Of a stretch of DNA of 64,000 bases, positions 32,755-41,881 are shown piece by piece (positions within the stretch are counted from its first letter, which is position 1; the number at the start of each line of letters is the position of its first letter). Both the position numbers and the translations under genes were made by a program. The stretch covers positions 2,294,001 through 2,358,000 of the forward strand of contig OZ220746.1 in assembly GCA_965117025.1 (NCBI GenBank), given 5' to 3'. The notes below the pieces were generated by a model, which ran no database searches, was not told the origin of the DNA, and saw nothing but the letters and a program-made list of their open reading frames with translations. This stretch comes from VXPQ01 sp965117025 (GTDB lineage: Bacteria > Bacteroidota > Rhodothermia > Rhodothermales > VXPQ01).

Positions 32755-34431
32755 TCACCGTATTCGTACAAGCGAACGGGTTTCGTCGTAGGTCGTGCCG
32801 GAAAAACCTTCTATCCTCAAACGATAAAAATACGTACCCGACGGGAGTCCGGTTGCATTGAAGGGAATATGATGCCACCGTTCGCTCTCCGCCGCTCCTT
32901 CGACGAGCTTCGCCACACTGCGTCCGAGCGCATCGAACACGGTCAGATGGACGATGCCGTCCCGGGGCAGATAATACCGGATCGTCGTGGTGTGAAGAAA
33001 CGGATCGGGGTAGTTCTCGGTGAGTACGTGTTCTTCCGGGTGTTCGAGGGCTGCGGCGGCGGTGGCCAGCACCTGTTCTCGCCCGCTTGAAGAACGGCCA
33101 TAGAGCCGGTACGATATCTGCCCCGACCAGGTTGCGCCCCCATCCGTGAAATCGCCCGGCTGCAACTGGTCTCCCTCGAAAATAACCACAGACGCAGGGC
33201 CTTCCACGCGCTCTATACGATACTCGGCGATGTCGCGGGTATCGAGAAATTCCCAGGAAAGATGCACCACGCCGTCCTCATCGGTCCGGGCGGCAAGCGC
33301 GGCGCGACCGAGCGGGGCATTGCCTGTTACGAGCAGTGTGCGGATCCGCTCGACCAGATCGTCGAAGATGGCAAGATTGTTATCCCCCGGACAACTCGTG
33401 GAGGCGCCGGGAAACTGGCCGTGTCCGCGCAGGTTGTCCGGCGAAACCCCATAATTTTCGGAAAGGAACGAAAAGGTAACAGCCAGCGAATCCATGGTTG
33501 GCGGCGACAGCGTGTCTATACACCGTGCGGTATAGGGGGGATGGTAACACCCCAGCATACACACCCCGATATTTCCGGTGTTATGGCCGCCTACATGCGC
33601 GCCCAGCGCCAGCGCGGGCACGGATTCGAGCGGGGCGTCGCCCTGCAAAAAGGGCCGACCCTGGTAGAGCCGACCGCTTTGATCCAGTACGAAATGGTAT
33701 CCGATGTCGCTCCATCCGCGGATATTCTGGTGCAGGTCCTGGATGGCTTTCAATTGCTCCAGTCCCTCTTCGTGCGTGGTAGCCCGGAAACCGGCGGCGT
33801 GGTGGAAAGCCATGTTCCGGTAGTCGGGGCGGGCCAGCGCCACGGGATTGCCTCGGAAAGAGTCGGCGTTCCATGCCGCCCTGTCGTACATGAGGGGCGG
33901 GACGATGACGCCGGTTTCCGGCAGATGAACTTCGCCGGTTTCTTCGGGAGGCGCTTTCCCTTGATCGCCTTGTTCTCCTTCGTGTTTCTCGACAGTTTCC
34001 TCCTCCTGATCCGCATCTCCGCGGTTATCGAAGACGCCTGCGGCGGAGAGGCGAACGGCCGCCCGCGTTTCGAAGCGTATCTCGAACCGGCCCGCTGTAA
34101 ACACATCATCCCCGTGAAAACCGGCGAAGAACATATCTCCGGTCGCGGAAAACACGACACGCAGCGGGCGCCAGGGACCGTTTTCGAAGCGCACCCATCC
34201 GGTCAGATTCCGGTCTGACGTGGTTCCCTGTACGACGAAGCCCGTTGCCTCGGCAGGAATGAGTTCGGTGATCCATGCCGGTTCTCCCGTTTTGGAGAGA
34301 GGGGACGGCGCCAGCGTTACGGCGTCGGTTCCGAGATCGGCGAACAGGGAAGATGCCGGTTGCGCAGCGGCGAGCGTGGAAACCGCGGTCCAGCCCAGGA
34401 AGATGCCCATACATAGCCACAGCGCGCGCAT
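32755..34431 (-). CDS. Secreted N-acetylmuramoyl-L-alanine amidase with T9SS sorting domain
   Basis: 558 residues from the ATG at 34429-34431, which gives a good signal peptide (LWLCMGIFLGWTAVSTLAAAQP). An amidase_2/PGRP domain lies near residues 200-370, with zinc ligands in AFHHAAGF, GHGQFPGA and TSCPGDN. A fibronectin-like part follows, then a type A T9SS sorting domain (NYPDPFLHTTTIRYYL to the end). It should cut peptidoglycan stem peptides outside the cell or on its surface, for example against other bacteria. It is four bases after the PorV-family gene. Confidence 0.9.
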   Translation of the reverse strand: MRALWLCMGIFLGWTAVSTLAAAQPASSLFADLGTDAVTLAPSPLSKTGEPAWITELIPAEATGFVVQGTTSDRNLTGWVRFENGPWRPLRVVFSATGDMFFAGFHGDDVFTAGRFEIRFETRAAVRLSAAGVFDNRGDADQEEETVEKHEGEQGDQGKAPPEETGEVHLPETGVIVPPLMYDRAAWNADSFRGNPVALARPDYRNMAFHHAAGFRATTHEEGLEQLKAIQDLHQNIRGWSDIGYHFVLDQSGRLYQGRPFLQGDAPLESVPALALGAHVGGHNTGNIGVCMLGCYHPPYTARCIDTLSPPTMDSLAVTFSFLSENYGVSPDNLRGHGQFPGASTSCPGDNNLAIFDDLVERIRTLLVTGNAPLGRAALAARTDEDGVVHLSWEFLDTRDIAEYRIERVEGPASVVIFEGDQLQPGDFTDGGATWSGQISYRLYGRSSSGREQVLATAAAALEHPEEHVLTENYPDPFLHTTTIRYYLPRDGIVHLTVFDALGRSVAKLVEGAAESERWHHIPFNATGLPSGTYFYRLRIEGFSGTTYDETRSLVRIR

Positions 34432-34435
34432 TGCC

Positions 34436-35476
34436 TCAAAATCCGAGATCGACCGTGAACCAGTGCGTTTGTTCAAGACGCCCGAAATCCGCCCAGGCAT
34501 AGTCGATGCGGATACGGAGCGCCCTGTCGAGACGAAGATTCAGACCTCCTCCCATGGTAAGCCCTTGTTCGCTGTCTGCTTCGAACAGGTTGCGGTAGCC
34601 CGCCCGCAACGCGATCAGGTTCCGGAAGTCGTACTCTGCGCCGAAGTTTACGTATTCGTAGTTATCGTTCGGGTGGGTTGCGTCGGTGGAAAGCGCGATG
34701 GTATGACTCGCAGTCCGCAACGCGTCCCAGGACAGGCCGATCCGAAACAGGAGCGGCAGCGGATGCCGGTCCATCAAATATTCGGAATTGACGATTTCCA
34801 CCACGCCGCTCTGGTTTGGCGTGGGGTCCGTACTGAACACGATGTCGCGCCCGCTCATTTGCATCTTCGGCCCGAAGTTCGAGAAACTGGCGCCGAGGCG
34901 CAGCCGCTCGTAGGGCGTCGTGAACAGTGTACCCACATCAAGGGCAATGGATGACGCCGTGCTGTGCCAGATGCGTTCCTGAATGAACTTGAAGGTTCCG
35001 CCGATGGAAAAGCGGTCCGTCAGCGATCGCCCGTACGACACCTGGATTGCGTAGTTCTGCACCTTGAAACGTTCCCCGGTGCCTTCCGGCTGTGCGATCG
35101 TACGCACGAGCATATCCCCGGAATCAAGATAGATCAACGAAGCGGCCAGCGTGCCCACATTGCCGAGCGAGGTGCCGAAAGCAGCGAAGTTGTAAGCGAT
35201 GTCGGCAAGATACCGGGTGTGCGCCAACTGCACGGACGCGCCGGGCAGCAGCGCGAGGCCTGCCGGATTCCAGTACATTGCCGACAGGTCGTTCGCCTGC
35301 GCGACGAACGCGCCGCCCAGCGCAATGGGCCGGGCGCCCACGCCGAGTTTCAGGAATTGCGCGGCCGTCGAGCCCGTTTTCGTAATGGTCTCGTTTCGGG
35401 GCGCCGACGCATTCTCCTGCCCCCGCACTTCGAGGGGCAGCATCAGCAGGACAGCTATCGCAGCGAAATATCTCAT
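34436..35476 (-). CDS. PorV/PorQ-family outer-membrane protein
   Basis: 346 residues with a signal peptide (YFAAIAVLLMLPLEVRGQ). AAQFLKLGVGARPIALGGAFVAQANDLSAMYWNPAGLAL is the UPF0164/PorV opening, followed by beta-strands to a terminal Phe (HWFTVDLGF). PorV carries T9SS cargo from the translocon to the attachment machinery. This copy is embedded with a T9SS cargo gene on each side, so it may be a cargo-dedicated paralogue. One base separates it from the 1152-residue T9SS gene. Confidence 0.88.
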   Translation of the reverse strand: MRYFAAIAVLLMLPLEVRGQENASAPRNETITKTGSTAAQFLKLGVGARPIALGGAFVAQANDLSAMYWNPAGLALLPGASVQLAHTRYLADIAYNFAAFGTSLGNVGTLAASLIYLDSGDMLVRTIAQPEGTGERFKVQNYAIQVSYGRSLTDRFSIGGTFKFIQERIWHSTASSIALDVGTLFTTPYERLRLGASFSNFGPKMQMSGRDIVFSTDPTPNQSGVVEIVNSEYLMDRHPLPLLFRIGLSWDALRTASHTIALSTDATHPNDNYEYVNFGAEYDFRNLIALRAGYRNLFEADSEQGLTMGGGLNLRLDRALRIRIDYAWADFGRLEQTHWFTVDLGF

Positions 35477-35477
35477 G

Positions 35478-38400
35478 TCACTTTATGACGGCGAATTTTC
35501 CGATAGCCGATCCCTCCGGAGCATCCACATGGAAGATGTAGAGGCCGTAGGCGATGTTCATGTTGTCGCGGGTGCGCAGGTCCCAGAAAACCTTGCCGTC
35601 GTCCACCGCACTGCTGTGTTCGATCGTATCGACCAGTTCCCCGGCAAGCGTGTAGATGCGGATCGTGCATTCTTTCGGCACATTGGCGAAATACAGCCGG
35701 CGGTCGCCCCGTTCGGTATTCGAGATCGGGTTTCTCGGTTCGATCTCGTTCGTGGCGACGTAGGGATTGGGCACCACGTAGATGTTGTCTAACGCTTCCC
35801 TCGCCATCTCCGGGTCCGATCCGGCGGCCGCCGTGCGGAACGTATACGTATCCTCGTCGGCGAACGGTTTGTTCGTTCGGATGAAAAACACGTCTCCGGC
35901 GCCGGGCGGTTCGGCATCGCCTCCTGCCTCCACCGGGAAGCGGACCTGCCAGGTGGCAAGGTCGCGTCCGTCAATGTTTTCCACGAAAATGACAGCTTCG
36001 TTCAGGTCCCAGGCCCCGTTCCGGTTGGCGTCCGGCACGAATGCCCGGATCGACTCGTTCGCTTTGGTCAGATTGACGATTTCGAAGGGAAGGTCCAGAT
36101 TCGTCACGAAGGCCTGCATGACAGGGGCGTCGGCGAACCGTATCTCGTAATCGCTGGGTTGTCCGCGCCGGCCCGGCCCGGCGGAGGCCACCCGCACTTC
36201 GAACGGCAACGCGGCGTCGCCTTGCGTCCACCCTGTTTGTTCGGCGTCGATCTCCAGGATGTGATCCTGCACGAACACGTGCAGTCCTTCGAAGACGGGG
36301 TTGCCTTCCTCTTTTTGCAGGAGGGTGCTTTGGTAGATCGGCGCGTACAGGAACGAGGCGACAAGTCTCTGGAAAGCCTCGATATTCGCATCGGACAGGA
36401 TTTCGACGGATCCTGCCTCGGGATACAGCACATATTCCGAACCGGCCTCCAGCATGCGCCCGTCCTCCGTGCGCAGCGTGAAGGAATCCGCGACGATATT
36501 TTTGTGACCCAGCCCGGAAAACTGTCCCGGCCGCGCGGTCACGGTCACCGTACGCGGCAGTTCGTTGGTTACCGTGTAGACTGTTCTGGCGCCATCCTTG
36601 TCGAAGTCAATCCGGTACGGGTTGCCGTCCGCTATAGCCGGCGCATCCACGATCACGATCTCCAGGTCGCCGGTGGCTACGCCCTCTGTATGATCGAGTT
36701 GAATGGAAGGCGCCACATATCCCGCTGCCGGCGGACGCGGTATGACGGCCATGGCGTTCACATCGAAGACATACTCGTCCGTCGTGGGGTTGTACGTGAT
36801 GGTCTTGCTCGTTTCCGTGGGAGGAATGCCGCCGGAGAATCCTTGTACGTCGCTACCCGCATAGCCCCGGTCGTAGGCGCTGACCGCATAGTAATAGGTC
36901 TGCCCGTTGCGTACGTTGTTCGAGTCCACGTAGGTATGAAACAAGCCCGTATCGTTCCCGAGATCGTAGGCGATGCCGCGATCGGCGAACGGAATGGGCG
37001 AAGGCCCGGTCACCCCGTTATCGAGGTCGAATTTCGCTTCGACGCCTCGTTCGTCCGTGAGGGGGCGGAAAAGAAATTTCGTGCCGTTTACGTCCGTGAT
37101 GGTCTGCTGATCGGCGAATTCGTGATCGGTCGAGCGGTAGATTACGTACCCCTCGAAATCCGCCTCGCGCGTGAGCGGATCGATCGTGCCCTCGGACCGG
37201 GTTCCCCAGTACAGCGTCACCTTTTTGTCCCCGGGTACGGCCTGCACGAGCGGTTTACGGGGCGGCTTCGCGAACCGGTACCCCACATCGTAAATTTGCT
37301 GTACCGTGCGGGCGTTCAGGCGCAGGTCTGAGAGGTTTTCGCCTACGAGGAGCGCAATGGAGAAACGCTTCGTTTCACCGGCGCGCAGCGGGAAGTCCCC
37401 GGCCCCGTAGATGAACACGTAGTCGCCCGGTTCGGTGGGGATGTCGTCGAAGCGTCCCGGCTCCACGAAGCCCCACACCCGCTGATCGTTGGAAATGTTG
37501 TTGCCGCCGAATGGGGGCGAAGCGAACGACGTAAGCCCGATCATGTCGCTTTCGTCGATGTCCGTGAATTCGAAGTTCGGTTCGCCCGGTTTGGTGATGT
37601 CGAACTGGGATCCTCCGGTGGGCATGCCGTCCCCTTCGCCCTGATCTCCCGTGCCCGGTACGCCGTCAAGCCCTACGTCGTCCGTTTCCGGGTCCCAATC
37701 CCCGTCGTTGTCAAGTCCGTCGGTCCATGATTCGTCCAGCATGCCGTCTCCGTCGTTGTCCACGCCGTCTCCCGGGAAGAACGTGCCTCCGGATGCTTCG
37801 CAGGTGGCGGGGTCGGCGCCGCTGCCGTCAATGCATTCGTGGCCTCGCCCGGGGCTTTCAAGGAACTTGTACCCGAAATAGCCGGGCGGCCGCCCGGCCA
37901 CGTCGGATCGTCCGTCGTCGTCCCAGGCGTAGACCATATTCAGGGCCGTATCGAAGTCGGCGAGGTCGTCGTGCCAATCGCTCGGACCGCCGACATGCGG
38001 GTCGCCCCACATGCCGAAACGGACCCGCTCAAGATTCTTCTCGCTCTTGTTCGTGATCTTGTAGACGAGAAAAATAGCGTCTTCCGCCAGTGGGTTCGAC
38101 CACTGATATAGCCGCGTTTCAACCTCCAGCCCGAGGCCCTTGCGGGTCGGATCGCTTGGAAACGGCAGGTACGCGAATTCCCTGTTCGCGTAGTCGTTCA
38201 TGAAATACAGGGCTTCCTTGTCCGCATTGGAAGCGCCTTGCTGCAGCGCTCCGGGCCACACGTATTCGCCGAGGTTTACGTTGTACCAGTTTTCCGGCCA
38301 CGGATCCGGCCTGCCGTCAAGGTCCTTGTCCCGGTCATCGCTCGTCGGGATCAGTTTCGATTCGGCATTGACCACCTGGATGCCTTCGAAACTGCCCACA

Positions 38401-38936
38401 GGTTCGGCGCAAGGTATGGGTTGCCAGCCCCAGCGTTCCCTGCCGTCCGGGGAGATCTCGCCTCCATTGGATGCGAGGCCGTCGGACACGATATGCATCA
38501 CATACACCGTGTCGCCCGCCGCATCCAGAACGATCCGGCCGTTCTCGTCGCGTTTCGGCACGCTTTGCGGGTCTTCCCGGTTCGGATCGACGATCTCGGC
38601 ACCCACGAACGGGCCGAACTCGTACCCGTAGCCCAACCCGTTCCACACGATGTCGGTAATTGTATTACCCGGCGAGGAGATCGACCCGAAGTTGGTGATC
38701 TGGGTCGTGATCTTGTTGCCGTTCATGATGGCATCGCGCCGGTTCGTAAAATCCGGACATACGTTGTTTGCCGCCGGAGAGCCCGATACCGAGAGCCGTT
38801 CCAGCCACCGGCCGACTTCCCGGTACGACCAGTCCCGTGAACGGCTCTCCACCTGCTGCGCCCGGGCGCTATGCGCTGCGGGGAGCAGAAGAAAGCCGGC
38901 GGTCAGGCAGCCAAGGAAGAGCGTGCGAAAGGGCAT
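35478..38936 (-). CDS. Large secreted T9SS protein with Ca-binding acidic repeats
   Basis: 1152 residues with a signal peptide (CLTAGFLLLPAAHSARAQ). The N-terminal part has no function I recognise. An Asp/Gly/Asn-rich segment near residues 380-440 (GVDNDGDGMLDESW and similar) resembles thrombospondin type 3 calcium repeats. Later parts include fibronectin-like strands (TYYYAVSAYDRGY). The C-terminus (VPNPYVATNEIEPRN to GKFAVIK) is a T9SS type A-like sorting domain. It is the second gene of the TonB receptor-T9SS-PorV-amidase operon and is likely a surface partner of the receptor. Confidence 0.8.
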   Translation of the reverse strand: MPFRTLFLGCLTAGFLLLPAAHSARAQQVESRSRDWSYREVGRWLERLSVSGSPAANNVCPDFTNRRDAIMNGNKITTQITNFGSISSPGNTITDIVWNGLGYGYEFGPFVGAEIVDPNREDPQSVPKRDENGRIVLDAAGDTVYVMHIVSDGLASNGGEISPDGRERWGWQPIPCAEPVGSFEGIQVVNAESKLIPTSDDRDKDLDGRPDPWPENWYNVNLGEYVWPGALQQGASNADKEALYFMNDYANREFAYLPFPSDPTRKGLGLEVETRLYQWSNPLAEDAIFLVYKITNKSEKNLERVRFGMWGDPHVGGPSDWHDDLADFDTALNMVYAWDDDGRSDVAGRPPGYFGYKFLESPGRGHECIDGSGADPATCEASGGTFFPGDGVDNDGDGMLDESWTDGLDNDGDWDPETDDVGLDGVPGTGDQGEGDGMPTGGSQFDITKPGEPNFEFTDIDESDMIGLTSFASPPFGGNNISNDQRVWGFVEPGRFDDIPTEPGDYVFIYGAGDFPLRAGETKRFSIALLVGENLSDLRLNARTVQQIYDVGYRFAKPPRKPLVQAVPGDKKVTLYWGTRSEGTIDPLTREADFEGYVIYRSTDHEFADQQTITDVNGTKFLFRPLTDERGVEAKFDLDNGVTGPSPIPFADRGIAYDLGNDTGLFHTYVDSNNVRNGQTYYYAVSAYDRGYAGSDVQGFSGGIPPTETSKTITYNPTTDEYVFDVNAMAVIPRPPAAGYVAPSIQLDHTEGVATGDLEIVIVDAPAIADGNPYRIDFDKDGARTVYTVTNELPRTVTVTARPGQFSGLGHKNIVADSFTLRTEDGRMLEAGSEYVLYPEAGSVEILSDANIEAFQRLVASFLYAPIYQSTLLQKEEGNPVFEGLHVFVQDHILEIDAEQTGWTQGDAALPFEVRVASAGPGRRGQPSDYEIRFADAPVMQAFVTNLDLPFEIVNLTKANESIRAFVPDANRNGAWDLNEAVIFVENIDGRDLATWQVRFPVEAGGDAEPPGAGDVFFIRTNKPFADEDTYTFRTAAAGSDPEMAREALDNIYVVPNPYVATNEIEPRNPISNTERGDRRLYFANVPKECTIRIYTLAGELVDTIEHSSAVDDGKVFWDLRTRDNMNIAYGLYIFHVDAPEGSAIGKFAVIK

Positions 38937-38976
38937 GTCGGTGACGTTTGCTTGCGCGGGAGCGCGATTCGTGTGC

Positions 38977-41808
38977 TCAGAAGGCGATGGTTACGCCGAC
39001 GCGAATTTCGCGCGGGGCCGAGAAGTATTGAGGCCGGGTTTCCCAGTCGTCGAGGGTGGGCACGCCGGGCAGGCTGTAGCCGGGGCGCCATGTGGCGTGC
39101 CGGTTCAGTTCCTCGCTCAGCGAATAGGAGGCGCGCCCCGTATCGTTGAACACGAACACCTCGTTGCGTATGTCCAGCACATTGAAAATCTTGGCGAAGG
39201 CGCGCAGATCGAGACGTCCTACGGTAAATGTCTTGAAAATCCGGGCGTCCAGTTTCAACTGCGTCGGTTTGCGCCCGCTGCGCGGCAAATCGTCGATATT
39301 TTCGTCGATGATCAGTGGCGTATACGGATATCCCGTGGCGAATCGCCCGATGAACGAGATGCCCCAACTGGCGGGCCGCGAAACGGTCACGACCGATGAA
39401 ATGATGTGGCGCTGGTCGAAGTCCGTCGGAATGATTTCCAGTTCCGTTTCCCGTCCGGACAGAAAATTGAAGAAGGCCGCATTCGGGTTGTCGTTGTCGC
39501 CCTCGGCGATCTGGTAGGTATAGTCGAGGTTCGCCGACAGCAGGCCGTTGCGCGAGCGCCGTTTCGTGAGCGCAAACGTCACCCCTTTCACGTTCACGTA
39601 ATTCTGGTTCGTGTAGATGCCGTATACGTCCTCGCCCGGGATGGTGCTGTATCGGATCGTACGCCGCGTCAGATAATCGCGGATATCCTTGAAATAGCCC
39701 GTCAGGTCGAAAGCCAGCGTTTCGGTGAGCTGCTGCTGGAGGCCGATTTCATACTGTACCGTTCGCTCCGGACGCATATTGGCATTTCCGAAGGTCGGTA
39801 CGCTCCCCACCGGAAATTCGAACTCCGGGTTGATGTACATATTGCGCAGTCTCGGCATCTGCGCAAAATGTCCGTAGGAAAAGTGGATGATGCCGCGCGC
39901 CGTAATGGGGAACGATACGCCAATGCGGGGCAGCACCATCGTTTTGGGGCTGGCGTCTTCGGGTTCGTTCTGCGGATCGAGCAGGTCGGGGATGTATCGC
40001 CCGTTAGGGATAAAATGCTCGGCGCGGATCCCTGCATTGACGATGAAGTCGGTGAATTCCAGTTTGTCCTGGACATAGGCGGCAAGATGCGTTGCGTTCT
40101 GTTCCGCGCAGTCGTAGCCGTCGTACGCTCCCTCGGTACCAAGGAATTCTGTGCAGCCGTACTTGTCCCGCGAGGGATTGTCGATATCCACTACCGTGGG
40201 TCTTCGGTAGCGGTTGCCGTCGTACAGGACCACGAAGTTTTCCCGGTCGAGCGTGTGCAATTCCACGTCCAGGCCCGCCATGGCTTCGTGCACCAGGCCG
40301 AACTGGCGGGTGAAGTCGAGCTTTGCGCGCAGCGACGCCGCGTCCTCGTAGATATGGGATTTTTCGTTTCCGGCGAACAGGAAGTTGGTTCCCGGAAAAC
40401 CGATCATGTTTCCCTGGCCTATGCCGTCGCGGTCCACGACGTAGCGGGTGTCCAGCGGGTCCTCGTACAGGTACTGCCGGAACCGGTTTTTTGCGTACGA
40501 GAACCGGGCTGTGTAAAAGGCCCGGTCGCTGAGCGTGTGCGTCCAGTGGAGGGCATGATTCCAGCTGTGATCCCTGTAGGGCGAGTTGCCGTCGGGATTA
40601 TACCGGTAGCTGAAATCGAAAGGCGTTTGCCGCACGCCGTCGCGCAGGTGGCTGTATTCGATCTTGGCGCCCCGGAAGGGCCGGAAGGTGATCTTGCCGA
40701 GGATGTTGAAACTTTCCCGCGGGTTCAGGGAGACGAGCTCGTTCGGCAGGGCCTGCGTGGTATCCGCCGCGTATTCCCACCACGGGCGGCCGTGCATTTC
40801 GTAGTACCAGTTGGGGCCGTCGTAGTCCGGAAGATATTCCCGGATCATGGCCAGACGGTCGAGGTCCGCATTGAAATTCGCCGAGTCGGAGGGGAGGAAG
40901 CGCCGCCATCCGTAGATATGGCCCCGGTCCACATCCCGGCGTCCGGAAACGAAGAACCGCAGCCTGTCCGAAAAAAGCGGCCCGCTCAGCAAGCCTTCCA
41001 GCACGTATACGTTCAGGTCCTGCCCGTCAGGCGTGCCGTAGGCGGCCTTGTCGCCTGTGAAGGTATCGCCGCCGTAGACGCTGACGGATCCTTCGAAGGA
41101 ATCGCCTCCTTCCTTCGTGACGAGGTTTACGATCCCCGACATGGCTTTTCCGTACTCGGCGTTGAAAGCTCCCGAGATCACGGTCATTTCCTGGATGGCA
41201 TCGGCTGCTACCTCGGTGGCGAGGCCGTTCGTGTTGAAGGGATTCCCCACCGACATGCCGTCAACGAGAAAGGCGATTTCGTTGGAGCGTCCTCCCCGGA
41301 TGTGGAAGGCGCCGCTGGGTCCCTGCGTGACGCCCGCCTGGGTGGCGAGGACGCCGAAGAAGCCCTCTACAGGCAACAGTTCGATTTCCTCGGCGATGGT
41401 CGTTTTTCGCGAGGACGTCAGGTCCTTGCGAATGAGGGGGCGGTCGGCGACGACAATGATTTCCTCACCCTCGATGGTCTCTTCCGCCATCTCGATGTCG
41501 ATACGCGTGGTGTAGTCCGAGGAAACCTGCACCTCCTGGACTACCTGCCGCGCAAACCCGATGTAGGTGAAGGCCAGCGTATATTCGCCGGGGCGCACAT
41601 TCAGGATGACGTAGTGACCGTTGGCATCCGTCGTGGCGCCCTGCGTCGTGCCCTCGATGACGGCGTTCACGCCGATGAGCGGCTCGCCGTTTCCGGCGTC
41701 GGTCACCTGCCCGGCGATTTTTCCCTGTCCGTATGCCGGAGACGTTGCGCAGAGTCCTATGAGAAGTAATGCTGCACAGAGAAAGGGGAAGCCGATCGTC
41801 TTGCGCAT
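38977..41808 (-). CDS. TonB-dependent receptor with carboxypeptidase-like N-terminal domain
   Basis: 943 residues from the ATG at 41806-41808, which yields a clean signal peptide (FLCAALLLIGLCATSPAYGQ). An upstream ATG would add seven residues. A CarboxypepD_reg-like domain (GQVTDAGNGEPLIGVNAVIEG) is followed by the plug (FHIRGGRSNEIAFLVDGM) and a barrel ending RVGVTIAF. It imports a bulky ligand across the outer membrane using TonB energy. It heads the operon with the giant T9SS protein, PorV and amidase, 40 bases before the second gene. Confidence 0.93.
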   Translation of the reverse strand: MRKTIGFPFLCAALLLIGLCATSPAYGQGKIAGQVTDAGNGEPLIGVNAVIEGTTQGATTDANGHYVILNVRPGEYTLAFTYIGFARQVVQEVQVSSDYTTRIDIEMAEETIEGEEIIVVADRPLIRKDLTSSRKTTIAEEIELLPVEGFFGVLATQAGVTQGPSGAFHIRGGRSNEIAFLVDGMSVGNPFNTNGLATEVAADAIQEMTVISGAFNAEYGKAMSGIVNLVTKEGGDSFEGSVSVYGGDTFTGDKAAYGTPDGQDLNVYVLEGLLSGPLFSDRLRFFVSGRRDVDRGHIYGWRRFLPSDSANFNADLDRLAMIREYLPDYDGPNWYYEMHGRPWWEYAADTTQALPNELVSLNPRESFNILGKITFRPFRGAKIEYSHLRDGVRQTPFDFSYRYNPDGNSPYRDHSWNHALHWTHTLSDRAFYTARFSYAKNRFRQYLYEDPLDTRYVVDRDGIGQGNMIGFPGTNFLFAGNEKSHIYEDAASLRAKLDFTRQFGLVHEAMAGLDVELHTLDRENFVVLYDGNRYRRPTVVDIDNPSRDKYGCTEFLGTEGAYDGYDCAEQNATHLAAYVQDKLEFTDFIVNAGIRAEHFIPNGRYIPDLLDPQNEPEDASPKTMVLPRIGVSFPITARGIIHFSYGHFAQMPRLRNMYINPEFEFPVGSVPTFGNANMRPERTVQYEIGLQQQLTETLAFDLTGYFKDIRDYLTRRTIRYSTIPGEDVYGIYTNQNYVNVKGVTFALTKRRSRNGLLSANLDYTYQIAEGDNDNPNAAFFNFLSGRETELEIIPTDFDQRHIISSVVTVSRPASWGISFIGRFATGYPYTPLIIDENIDDLPRSGRKPTQLKLDARIFKTFTVGRLDLRAFAKIFNVLDIRNEVFVFNDTGRASYSLSEELNRHATWRPGYSLPGVPTLDDWETRPQYFSAPREIRVGVTIAF

Positions 41809-41833
41809 GGCTCCGGCGTAGAGAAGCATAGAA

Positions 41834-41873
41834 GCGTTGGGGCCTGTCAGACGTTCCCGGCAGGCCCCAACGC
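41834..41873. terminator. Hairpin terminator after the FG-GAP T9SS gene
   Basis: GCGTTGGGGCCTG and CAGGCCCCAACGC form a perfect 13-bp GC-rich stem around a 14-base loop, starting eight bases after the stop of the FG-GAP gene. No strong T-run follows. The next gene in the same direction is the TonB receptor, so this hairpin separates two transcription units. Confidence 0.75.
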
Positions 41874-41881
41874 AGGATGGG

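Noticed and set aside
37640..37800. Asp/Gly-coding repeats as a possible frameshift or satellite
   Set aside because: They continue in frame in the 1152-residue protein and match calcium-binding acidic repeats.
39406..41769. 787-residue plus-strand frame across the TonB receptor
   Set aside because: Antisense shadow of a well-recognised receptor.
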